From: Defluviitaleaceae bacterium
GTDB taxonomy: Bacteria; Bacillota; Clostridia; Lachnospirales; WQUN01
Assembly: GCA_009782245.1 (NCBI GenBank)
Contig: WRKK01000332.1
Location: 1 to 14,646, forward strand
Direction of reading: 5' to 3'
Length of the DNA: 14,646 bases
Positions 8,401 to 14,646 of this stretch are shown in pieces (within the stretch, counting starts at the first letter, position 1; the number at the start of each line of letters is the position of its first letter). The position numbers were made by a program, and so were the translations under genes. The notes beneath the pieces were generated by a model. It did no database searches, was not told the origin of the DNA, and saw nothing but the letters and a program-made list of their open reading frames with translations.

Positions 8401-9701
8401 TAGAACATTACATAAAAGTTGTGCAGTTGGAGGGTGCAGAAGCCCAAAATCACGCAATTAAAATAGGTGCAACATTGCTTGCGGCACAGGCTGCCAAAAA
8501 TGACGATTTATTAACCAAAAATTTAGCTAAATTGCTGACTTTGGAGCAATGTCAAGCTGGCATGAGAAAATTTTTGGAACGTTTTGAGGAAGGCAAAATT
8601 TTAGAATTAGCCCAGAAAATCGGTGCAGCGGATAACATTTTATCGGATATTCGCCGCCTTTTTGGCGTAGAAAATTCCTATTATTGGGACAAGGATAGCG
8701 GCGAAAAAGAGATACGCAAGCTATTAGCGGAATATGGCACAGCCCTTGAAACTAACAAAATTCTGAACACAGCCGCCCATTCTTTGACAGACGCTTATAA
8801 GGAATGGCGAGAATTTTTGAAATTTTTCGGTATCTCACATGAGGCAATTTCGGCAAAATTTCCGAGTTTCGCAACCGTTTTCAACATATTATTCAAGATT
8901 TGTAAACATAGCGAAGTATTACCCGATCAGTTGCGAAAATTTCTATCAAAACTGGAAAAACATGGCGATTCGATAAAAGAAATTTTATTTGACGACAAGC
9001 TATTTTCCGAGATTTATCAGCCTTATTTGGAAAATTTGACAGATGAGCAAATCGCCCAAATCAAGGCAAATGTCGGCACAGGTTTATTTGCAATGCCAAA
9101 AACAGAATGCAACGCAGTAGTAAAGCGGCAACCCGAAGAATTACGTAAAAGCCTACTAAAAACGGAACTTACCAACCTTTGGCGTGAAAAAACAGGCACA
9201 AAAACGCCAGAAGAGTGGTCGAGAATGTACAAAACTCCGATATTATCCTGTGTGCCGCCAGCCGAGTTTGAACAGGCGAAAACTCATTTTGCTACGATAA
9301 AAACGCCCACTAGCGACAGAGAAATAAAGGCAGCTATCGAGTTTTTGAAAACGGCAACATTTTTCGATATTTTGGGTGATTCCGAGAAACGCAACGCCGC
9401 ATTTATAAAGGATATTATCGGAGATTTTACTGTACTTTTGCCCAATATAGACGAAATCCGAGAAATCTTGGAACAAACAGGCGTTGAACCGTACAACTGG
9501 CGAGATAATCCCGATATAAAGACGAAAATTGACAATAAAGCTAAATCGGAATACGATTCTGGCGGTAGCGACAAAGTTTTGGCAAAAATTGACGAAATGA
9601 ACGACAAACAGCTAAAGCTTTACTTAAAACGCTTAATAAAAAATAGCATGACCGTTGGCATAGAAATTTTGACAACTGGCACAGGAGGAGAAAATGAATA
9701 A
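5487..9701 (+). CDS. brxC: BrxC/PglY-type large P-loop ATPase of BREX
   Basis: This 1404-residue protein has the size and layout of BrxC/PglY, the large ATPase present in every BREX type. Walker A is GTYGTGKS (64-71), in the family's usual place near the N-terminus. Walker B is VVIWDE, with D248 and E249, followed by FSEYF. The long remainder (about 450-1404) is mostly helical and charged with no domain I can name. It probably acts as the ATP-driven assembly or translocation component that acts with PglZ and BrxP; its exact role is not established. The ATG overlaps the brxP stop codon by one base (TAATG) and the 3' end overlaps pglZ by eight bases, so the three proteins are probably made in coordinated amounts. 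Confidence 0.92.
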   Translation: MNTNTYKEYFEIDEQYFPSIGETSIEQNPDLWLKTYPHDSFISILEKFEKCLAKKSPRSLWIEGTYGTGKSQCAYALQKILTVPEEELQEYWQKWDELRDKPDLCEKLIGHRQKGIITAYRYGSGNISSVRELFRLMQESIKKSLESANLYTGNNTLRESVAAWLEIPKNMVWFDETLKEYRSFSQESAAEVLEQLRQGGEIANLMKNIFAMAEEQGITAINLTTDDFIAWLKDVIDQNNVKIVVIWDEFSEYFKHNNNSLSELQKLTELVQSKPFYFIPITHEVSHIFLDGTSNEWDKIRDRFERGEITLPDNIAFKLIGGAFQPITAAIETWAGLANNLNERLKSSRAAVMSSAKIKDSRNTQNTIKNIMPLHPMTALVLKNIAVLFQSNQRSIFDFIKSQDSDKHTFSWYIENHSPHSEFPLLTVDMLWHYFYEEKKADLTSDIRLILDVFPMQAETLTGARKLTDDQKAVLKAILIMSAVNQKLGGSIEILKPTDTNIAYVFEGTNHLEGTAAINCARQLVDKNLLIDAPQEKGGKIYSIAIASGDQAKIDLQKKDLLVQSTTQKLAEEGEMGGLFNLSSPTPALRLRYSIDENADKLPIVALQNFTKTINDLSGRQSNWQFKAVIAFAKDETEMLEFRKKIESAVADKKYQNILFISAVDTPLGLPAFEKYLDFKAMSLYHVGSNKAQHREENNRAKEVLKEWRKRLEDGSFTLYTFENQKGEKVAGASDILRIMQKIVLKKFPNLLEFSEKLTIPQLKKERPVDSAKMGVININAKTKGTLKNVEQKIFSEVWELEEYWKKLPNLQISKIKIAVDNLINERFSLDGQIEIGDIYSYLQEFEGFAPCNLTAFIVGFLLKEYSEKSYRYADENGASGEMTAEKLGEMIGNHIQSVANTAKKSKPTRIIKMTAEERAFYTLTDQVWGVPEGSCSSVSQAARAITQKMRTFHLPVWCLAEVDTANLYGLVEHYIKVVQLEGAEAQNHAIKIGATLLAAQAAKNDDLLTKNLAKLLTLEQCQAGMRKFLERFEEGKILELAQKIGAADNILSDIRRLFGVENSYYWDKDSGEKEIRKLLAEYGTALETNKILNTAAHSLTDAYKEWREFLKFFGISHEAISAKFPSFATVFNILFKICKHSEVLPDQLRKFLSKLEKHGDSIKEILFDDKLFSEIYQPYLENLTDEQIAQIKANVGTGLFAMPKTECNAVVKRQPEELRKSLLKTELTNLWREKTGTKTPEEWSRMYKTPILSCVPPAEFEQAKTHFATIKTPTSDREIKAAIEFLKTATFFDILGDSEKRNAAFIKDIIGDFTVLLPNIDEIREILEQTGVEPYNWRDNPDIKTKIDNKAKSEYDSGGSDKVLAKIDEMNDKQLKLYLKRLIKNSMTVGIEILTTGTGGENE

Positions 9702-12039
9702 GAAGATTAAAAATTATTTTTCGTCAGAGTTGAGCAAGCCGTACTTCTGTTTTTTGAACGATGAGGAGTACAGGCAAACAATGTCGGAATTACAGGCGGA
9801 CGGCGTAAAAATTATCCGTGTCAGCGATATGTGCGGCACGGACAGACCGCCCAACATGGACAAACTTATCGACATCATAAAAGGCAAGGAAAACCCCGCC
9901 AAAATGGCAATTGTTGGACTTGGGGAATACTTGGCAATCTCAGGATTCGACACAGCAAGAGACAATTTGAACAGGTTACAAGCCACCGAAACAAGGCAAA
10001 AAGTGGTTTTGTTGTTGCGTGGTGTTTTTTCGCAAATTCCCAAAATGCGGAACGATAGGCGTTTTGACGAGCGTGTGCATTATACGAGTGCCATTCAGCA
10101 AAACGCCCTAGCCCTAAATGTTACCGTTTTAGCGAGTGATTGCGTTGCAAAATTGCAGGATTCCTTAGCTTTGCAAGGGACAATTTTGCCAAACTTTAAG
10201 GCGTTGCTTGCCGAGTTGGAAAAGGCGGCAGAAGACAAAATTTTGGCAATCACGAATTTAAGCAATGTTGCTAACTCTACTTTTGAAATTAACAAAATCA
10301 ATAACGCTCACGATGCCATAAAGTGGCTACTTGGCGGCTTTAATTTATCCGCCGATTGTGCCGATAATGAATTTTGGCAAAAATTATTTTCCGAGATTTT
10401 GCAAAATGGAAGTTCTTTGGAAAACGTGTTTCGCAAGCGTGATTTTATTGCAAACGACAGCATTATCGTCTTAACACACAATTTTCACAGCCGTATAATC
10501 AGCCAAAATTCATATGCCAACCAACTATATTTTATTTGCCTAAAATCATATGCAAACACGTTGAAGAATGATTACTTGAAATTTGTTGTAAAAAATTCAC
10601 GAAATTTTGACGGTTTTGCACAAAAAATAATGAACGCAATATTGGAAATCCAGCCAAATGACAGGCGTTTTTTGGGGTTTTATGAAGAACGCAAGAATTT
10701 AATAAGAGGTTTTTCGGATGAACTTGTGGCGAAATTTATAAACGCCATGAGACAACAGAAAGCCTTGCATTATTTGACCGATTCAACCGAGTTAGAGCGA
10801 TTTGAAGTAATCCGCTGGCTAAATCAAAATCACGAAAACTCCAAAAATGTGAAAATTTTAGCTGATATTTATCCAAAATTGGCGGAATATAGCAAAAAAT
10901 ACACATTCAAATGTGGAGAAAACTCTAATGAAATTTCCGAAATTTTAACGGAATACTTTGAAGAATACAAGCGACAAAAAATCTACAATCGTCTTGAAGA
11001 GAAATTTTTGGCAAAGGTTGACACATTTGCCAAAGAGCGGAAATTTAATCGCTTACCCACAAGAGAGGAAATTTTGGCAAAATACGCCAATCAATCCGAG
11101 ATTTTTTTGTATTGGTTAGATGCCTTGGGTGTGGAATATTTGAGTTTTATTGAATTTTTGGCAACTGAACAGGGTTTATCTACAAAAACAGAAATAGCAC
11201 GTGCCGAATTGCCGACAATTACAAGAATCAACCGACAATTTTTTGATAATTGGCAGGGCGAAAAGAACGGAAACAATGGCAACAAGGAACTTGACAAGCT
11301 AAAACACAAAGAGATTGACGGTTATGATTATACCAAAAATCCGTTGCCAATACACCTAACAAAGGAATTGGAAATTATATCCACGGTTATTGAAGAAATT
11401 GCTCGAAAATTAAAGGCTGGCAATTACCAAAAATTCCTATTAACAAGCGACCACGGAGCATCACGGTTGGCGGTTTTGCGTGAAAAATATGAAGAATACA
11501 GCCAATATGAAAAATATAAAACGGAAACAAAAGGCGAAAACTCTGGGCGATGTTGCAAAATCTTTGAAAATTACGAACCGCAGGACTTCCCATTTGCCAC
11601 GCAAGAGAATGACTATATAATTTTAGCGGATTATGGTCGCTTTAAGGGCAGTCGCAGAGCCAATGTTGAAGTGCATGGCGGTGCAACTTTAGAGGAAGTA
11701 GTAGTTCCAGTAATAGAATTTTCTCTGAAAAAAGCACAGCTGATAACCGTCCAAATTACCACAGAAATCATCAAAGCCGATCGCCGCAACGGTATAGAAT
11801 TTGAGGTTTCACTCAATAAAACGCCGCCAAATCCAGTTATATTGGTGCTAAACAACGAAAAATACACCGCCACGCCAACGATAAATAATAAATATAACGT
11901 AAAAATGCCAAATGTAAAAAAAGCTGGAACGTACCAAGCAGAAGTCCACATTGGCAACGATTTAATCAACACAATTTCGATAAAAGTACAAGGTGCGGCG
12001 GCGATGAATGACGATTTTAGCAGAGAATTTGGACTTTAA
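9694..12039 (+). CDS. pglZ: PglZ, alkaline-phosphatase-superfamily BREX protein
   Basis: This 781-residue protein carries the PglZ domain at about 460-675. WLDALGVEYLSF has the likely metal ligand D476. LPTITRINRQF follows, then LLTSDHGASRL with D586 and H587, and the diagnostic VHGGATLEEVVVPV with H661. The family has the alkaline phosphatase fold and some members act as metal-dependent nucleases or phosphodiesterases; PglZ is the hallmark protein of all BREX systems. The N-terminal 450 residues are specific to this subtype. After the catalytic domain, residues about 680-768 are beta-rich and look Ig-like. GGAGGAG sits 4 bases before the ATG, inside the end of brxC. Confidence 0.92.
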   Translation: MNKKIKNYFSSELSKPYFCFLNDEEYRQTMSELQADGVKIIRVSDMCGTDRPPNMDKLIDIIKGKENPAKMAIVGLGEYLAISGFDTARDNLNRLQATETRQKVVLLLRGVFSQIPKMRNDRRFDERVHYTSAIQQNALALNVTVLASDCVAKLQDSLALQGTILPNFKALLAELEKAAEDKILAITNLSNVANSTFEINKINNAHDAIKWLLGGFNLSADCADNEFWQKLFSEILQNGSSLENVFRKRDFIANDSIIVLTHNFHSRIISQNSYANQLYFICLKSYANTLKNDYLKFVVKNSRNFDGFAQKIMNAILEIQPNDRRFLGFYEERKNLIRGFSDELVAKFINAMRQQKALHYLTDSTELERFEVIRWLNQNHENSKNVKILADIYPKLAEYSKKYTFKCGENSNEISEILTEYFEEYKRQKIYNRLEEKFLAKVDTFAKERKFNRLPTREEILAKYANQSEIFLYWLDALGVEYLSFIEFLATEQGLSTKTEIARAELPTITRINRQFFDNWQGEKNGNNGNKELDKLKHKEIDGYDYTKNPLPIHLTKELEIISTVIEEIARKLKAGNYQKFLLTSDHGASRLAVLREKYEEYSQYEKYKTETKGENSGRCCKIFENYEPQDFPFATQENDYIILADYGRFKGSRRANVEVHGGATLEEVVVPVIEFSLKKAQLITVQITTEIIKADRRNGIEFEVSLNKTPPNPVILVLNNEKYTATPTINNKYNVKMPNVKKAGTYQAEVHIGNDLINTISIKVQGAAAMNDDFSREFGL

Positions 12040-12056
12040 TATTAGGAGGAATTATA

Positions 12057-13520
12057 ATGACTGAAAAATTAAGAGAATGTTTTGACGAGATGGTGGTTTA
12101 TAAGAATTTGAGAAAGAGCAATTTTTTCTCTGCACTTAGCTTGCCGTCATTTATGCGAGATTGGCTGTTGAAAATGTTTTGCGATGACGAAGGAAATTTT
12201 GATGCGGACGAGTTGAACGCCTTTATTAAGCAGTATCTGCCACGCAAAGAAGACTGGACAGCGATAAAAAATAGCGTTATAATGGACAGGGAACGTGTCA
12301 AATTTTTGGCGAAAATATCGATAGATATTGACGTGCGGACGGCGGAAATCTCATTTTCGTTGGGCGATTTTGGGCTAACTGGCAAGGAAACCATGATTGA
12401 CGAGTACGTTTGGCAAAATTGCAAAGACGACTTGTTGCAAGGGCAAGATGCGTGGGGCATGATAGAAATTGCCTATCGTCCACCAGATGATGAAGATTTT
12501 AAGAGTGGTGGCAAGATACGACTAGTGTCGTTTAAGCCGTTCTGCCCATATAAAATTGACCTAGATTACTATAAAGACTCACGTTCCGAGTTTGAAATCT
12601 CGGAATGGCTGGACGTGTTGCTGGGAGCAATGGATTACAATGCCGCTGGTTACGCATATGACGAGGAACGCCACATTGACGAGGAAGAGCAAAAATTAAC
12701 AATGCTAACTAGGCTGTTGCCTTTTGTAGAAAAAAAGTTAAATTTAATAGAATTTGCTCCAAAAGGGACTGGAAAATCCTATGTTTATGGCGGAATTAGC
12801 CGTTTTGGCTGGCTGTCAACTGGCGGAGTAATGAGCCGTGCAATAATGTTTTACGATTTAAGCAAGCGAAAAGAGGGCTTGATTGCAGGAAATGATTTTG
12901 TGGTTTTGGACGAAGTTCAGAAAAACGAATTTACAGACGTTGGAGAAATGCAAGCGGCGTTGCAGGGCTATTTGGAAAATGGCGTTTTTCGAGTTGGCAA
13001 TTATGAGGGCGTTGCAACCGCTGGAATGGTGCTTTGCGGCAATATTCAGAAAAAACTAATGGATGCAAACGGTTTCGCAAATATGTTTGGAGAATTGCCG
13101 AAAGTTTTTCATGAATCGGCGTTAATAGACCGTTTTCATGGCTTTATTAAGGGTTGGAATATTCCGAGAATGAATGACGATTTGAAAATGGAGGGTTGGG
13201 CATTAAATTCTGAGTATTTTTGCTCAATAATGCACGAATTGCGGGACGATTTGACATACAGGACTATTGTGGACGAATTGATAATCGTTCCAAAGGGTGC
13301 GGACACGCGCGATACCGAAGCAGTAAAACGAGTGGCAACGGCGTATTTGAAATTGCTGTTTCCGTACGTTCGCACGGCGGAGGATATTTCTGCTCGAGAT
13401 TTTCGAGTTTATTGCCTTGATAGAGCGGTTAAAATGCGAGATGTTATCCGTTATCAGTTGGGCGAATTGGACGTGGAATATAGGGGGAAAGGAATGCCGC
13501 TGTTTGAGATAAGAAATTAG
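12057..13520 (+). CDS. brxL: BrxL, AAA+ BREX protein without the Lon-like C-terminal domain
   Basis: This 487-residue protein has Walker A APKGTGKS (234-241), Walker B VVLDE (D285, E286) followed by VQKNEFTD, a MVLCGNIQ sensor-like stretch, and the arginine-finger region ALIDRFHGFIKGW. These identify BrxL, the BREX AAA+ protein that in characterised systems forms a DNA-binding multimer. The BrxL proteins of type 1 systems that I know of are about 680-700 residues with a C-terminal Lon-protease-like domain. This one ends after the AAA+ lid region. No frame continues past 13520 and a terminator follows 43 bases later, so it looks naturally short rather than broken. A strong AGGAGG lies before the ATG, and 17 bases separate it from pglZ. 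Confidence 0.9.
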   Translation: MTEKLRECFDEMVVYKNLRKSNFFSALSLPSFMRDWLLKMFCDDEGNFDADELNAFIKQYLPRKEDWTAIKNSVIMDRERVKFLAKISIDIDVRTAEISFSLGDFGLTGKETMIDEYVWQNCKDDLLQGQDAWGMIEIAYRPPDDEDFKSGGKIRLVSFKPFCPYKIDLDYYKDSRSEFEISEWLDVLLGAMDYNAAGYAYDEERHIDEEEQKLTMLTRLLPFVEKKLNLIEFAPKGTGKSYVYGGISRFGWLSTGGVMSRAIMFYDLSKRKEGLIAGNDFVVLDEVQKNEFTDVGEMQAALQGYLENGVFRVGNYEGVATAGMVLCGNIQKKLMDANGFANMFGELPKVFHESALIDRFHGFIKGWNIPRMNDDLKMEGWALNSEYFCSIMHELRDDLTYRTIVDELIIVPKGADTRDTEAVKRVATAYLKLLFPYVRTAEDISARDFRVYCLDRAVKMRDVIRYQLGELDVEYRGKGMPLFEIRN

Positions 13521-13562
13521 AATTTGAAATTTTTGGCGTTTTATAAATAGGTAAAATCTCAA

Positions 13563-13590
13563 AAACCGAGCGGAATTTTTCGCTCGGTTT
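13563..13590 (+). terminator. Rho-independent terminator of the BREX operon
   Basis: AAACCGAGCG (13563-13572) pairs perfectly with CGCTCGGTTT (13581-13590) over an 8-base loop. The stem ends in T residues followed by AATTT. Because A residues also lie before the stem, it could work on both strands. It stands 43 bases after the brxL stop. Confidence 0.85.
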
Positions 13591-13620
13591 AATTTATGAA
13601 ACGGCATGAACGAAAAATAT

Positions 13621-13683
13621 ACAAATATTGCAATATAGGGGGAAATGTTTCTGTTTTTGTCAAGAATCTGTTGGTTGCGTTTG
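13621..13683. repeat. Right copy of direct repeat flanking the BREX block
   Basis: Positions 13621-13646 and 13655-13683 match the left copy at 670-724 in the same orientation, with 8 additional bases (13647-13654). On the - strand the TTGACA box (13663-13658) is intact. The extra bases move the equivalent of the -10 box to a 25-base spacing (TATATT would be at 20), so the promoter is probably dead, and no gene lies properly downstream of it. It looks like a duplicated or left-behind boundary of the BREX insertion. Confidence 0.85.
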
Positions 13684-13719
13684 AGTAAATCGGTTTCGGA
13701 AACCGATTTACTCAAACGC
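13677..13719. repeat. Perfect 21-bp palindrome covering the stop codon of the adjacent gene
   Basis: Positions 13677-13697 and 13699-13719 are exact reverse complements around a single central G at 13698. The right arm holds the last four codons and stop (13708-13710) of the - strand gene, so that coding end is mirrored just outside the gene. No T-tract follows on the - strand, so it is not a standard terminator, though so stable a hairpin could still protect or end the transcript. The outer left arm (GCGTTTG) is shared with the direct repeat. Confidence 0.85.
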
Positions 13720-14157
13720 TTTCAGTCTTTCAAACTCAACATATTTCTCAACTAATGCCCACATACCAAGCCCTGTATCGTCCAAAAGTTGCATTTTATC
13801 GTAAAGTTCGTGTATCGGATTCCACATTTTTTCGGGCCGCCACGTTCCGTCAAAACTTCGTTCGTCCTGCTCTGGCGTGTAAATATCGTAGATTTTTTGT
13901 AGCAGCGTTGCGTCATGGTGGGCGGAAATGCTGTGCAGGGCGGCAATCATGTGCGGAACTACATCGTAATAACCTCGCAAAACATCGCCTTCTTCGTTAA
14001 GCCAAAAGTCCAAAATATTCAGAAAATATATATCTCGGACAAATTGCGGACATTCGAGATTTTTGACCGCCATGTGATTAGCCCAGGCGAACGCCCTAAT
14101 TTCCTTGATTATCTCGGCGGCGGTCATTTTCCCCAAGTTTTTCAGCAATTTTTCCAT
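13708..14157 (-). CDS. Acidic protein, possibly DUF4375/DMP19-like, paralogue of the next gene
   Basis: This 149-residue protein starts at ATG 14157 with GAGGG upstream. Its core (YFLNILDFWLNEEGDVLRGY, then VPHMIAALHSISAHHDATLLQKIYDIY) resembles the DUF4375/DMP19 layout: a helix, a short G-containing loop, then an alpha-helical stretch with an 'aL..I.A......l' pattern. DMP19 of Neisseria is a DNA-mimic protein, but I cannot claim that activity here. The gene is a clear tandem paralogue of 14160-14609, starting 2 bases after it in the same operon. Its last codons form one arm of the 13677-13719 palindrome. It points towards the BREX operon and ends beyond its terminator. Confidence 0.8.
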   Translation of the reverse strand: MEKLLKNLGKMTAAEIIKEIRAFAWANHMAVKNLECPQFVRDIYFLNILDFWLNEEGDVLRGYYDVVPHMIAALHSISAHHDATLLQKIYDIYTPEQDERSFDGTWRPEKMWNPIHELYDKMQLLDDTGLGMWALVEKYVEFERLKAFE

Positions 14158-14159
14158 TT

Positions 14160-14609
14160 TTATCCCTCTTTTTCTAAGATTTCACGCTCAATATATTTTT
14201 CAAGCAATTCCCCAATAGTCGTCTCAACGCCGCTAAAAATCCACATTTCTTCATAGAGTTCGTCTATTGTATCGCTCCAAATTTCTTCCTGCGTGTTGTC
14301 TTTGCCGTGGTTTAGGGCGGTGTATTCATCGTAAATTTTTTGCAGAATTTCGGCATCGTGGCTTGCGGAAATGTTGTGCAGGGCTGTAATCATGTGCGGA
14401 ACGGCGGCATAATGATTGACCAAAACATCGCCGTCTAACACAAGCGAAAACTCCAAAATATCCAAAAAATATATATCTTGGACGAATTGCGGATATGTGA
14501 GGATTTCCGCAGTAGTCATGCGGTTTTCCCCATAGAACGCCATAATTTCCTCGATTATCTCGTTGGCGTTCATTTTTTCAATTTTAAGATTTTTTAATAA
14601 TTCTTCCAT
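14160..14609 (-). CDS. Acidic protein, possibly DUF4375/DMP19-like, first of a tandem pair
   Basis: This 149-residue protein starts at ATG 14609 with an AAAGGGAG ribosome site. It shares PQFV-DIYFL-IL-F, GDVL, YAAVPHMITALHNISASHDAEILQKIYDEY and the C-terminal ELLEKYIERE layout with its neighbour. Roughly half the residues match across the full length, so this is a tandem duplication. It is the more acidic of the two, with about three times as many D/E as K/R. Only 37 bases lie upstream in the window, with no promoter visible, so the operon may begin further right. DUF4375/DMP19 membership is tentative; an immunity or DNA-mimic role is a guess. Confidence 0.8.
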   Translation of the reverse strand: MEELLKNLKIEKMNANEIIEEIMAFYGENRMTTAEILTYPQFVQDIYFLDILEFSLVLDGDVLVNHYAAVPHMITALHNISASHDAEILQKIYDEYTALNHGKDNTQEEIWSDTIDELYEEMWIFSGVETTIGELLEKYIEREILEKEG

Positions 14610-14646
14610 GGTATCTCCCTTTCAATCGGCAGGTGGCAAATGCCGC

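Larger units (their letters stand above)
670..13683. other. Putative inserted defence island bounded by direct repeats
   Basis: A + strand block of six genes with its own promoters and terminator lies inside a series of - strand genes, with the direct repeat at both ends. No integrase, transposase, tRNA gene or insertion-sequence end is visible in the window. The block was therefore either inserted by recombination at the repeats or mobilised by factors encoded elsewhere. Recombination between the repeats would place the DUF4375-like gene next to an intact promoter of the YwqG-family gene. Confidence 0.45.

Noticed and set aside
12057..13520. brxL as a frameshifted or truncated pseudogene
   Set aside because: All AAA+ motifs are intact, no frame after the stop continues the protein, and a proper terminator follows closely.
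670..13683. CRISPR array, tRNA-type attachment site or insertion sequence
   Set aside because: There are only two repeat copies 13 kb apart, no tRNA sequence, no transposase or integrase gene and no terminal inverted repeats with target duplication that I could see.
13224..13715. A 163-residue - strand open frame over the end of brxL
   Set aside because: It overlaps the conserved BrxL C-terminal region and the terminator, with no ribosome site and an implausible composition.
13677..13719. Rho-independent terminator for the - strand gene pair
   Set aside because: The hairpin overlaps the stop codon and is followed on the - strand by AACCAACAG rather than a T-tract; kept as a palindrome of unknown role.

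Overview
The window is about 14.6 kb of AT-rich bacterial DNA with strong AGGAGG-type ribosome binding sites and sigma-A-like promoters. The flanking genes (a YwqG-family protein and DUF4375/DMP19-like proteins) and the small two-CxxC protein look like families common in gut Bacillota. A low-GC Bacillota host, probably clostridial, is therefore my best guess, but nothing here fixes the taxon.

The core (about 800-13,590, + strand) is a complete type 4 BREX phage-defence locus. In order it holds a small zinc-finger-like protein (875-1078), a 597-residue helix-turn-helix protein of unknown function (1096-2889), brxP (a PAPS-reductase/DndC-like enzyme with added ferredoxin and DUF4007-like parts), brxC (a large P-loop ATPase), pglZ (alkaline-phosphatase fold) and brxL (AAA+ ATPase). 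Two extended -10 promoters are visible, one before the small protein and one before brxP. A clear hairpin terminator follows brxL. brxP, brxC and pglZ overlap at their ends, so they are probably translationally coupled. No PglX-type methyltransferase and no cysteine desulfurase is present. The expected chemistry is therefore sulfur modification of DNA (phosphorothioation), with BrxP as the candidate modification enzyme and sulfur supplied by a housekeeping desulfurase.

The flanks are all on the - strand: a YwqG-family gene running off the left edge (1-583), and two tandem paralogous acidic proteins, possibly DUF4375/DMP19-like, at the right (13,708-14,609). The + strand BREX block interrupts this - strand series. 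It is bounded by a direct repeat of about 55 bp (670-724 and 13,621-13,683; 49 of 55 aligned positions identical, plus one 8-nt indel). The left copy carries the consensus promoter of the YwqG-family gene. The right copy is a dead version with a lengthened spacer. Each copy runs into a different perfect palindrome. This suggests that the BREX block was inserted as a unit into a small intergenic promoter region.

The least understood parts are the 597-residue HTH protein with its small zinc partner, which could supply the sequence specificity or regulation that a methyltransferase-free BREX needs, and the repeat/palindrome boundaries.
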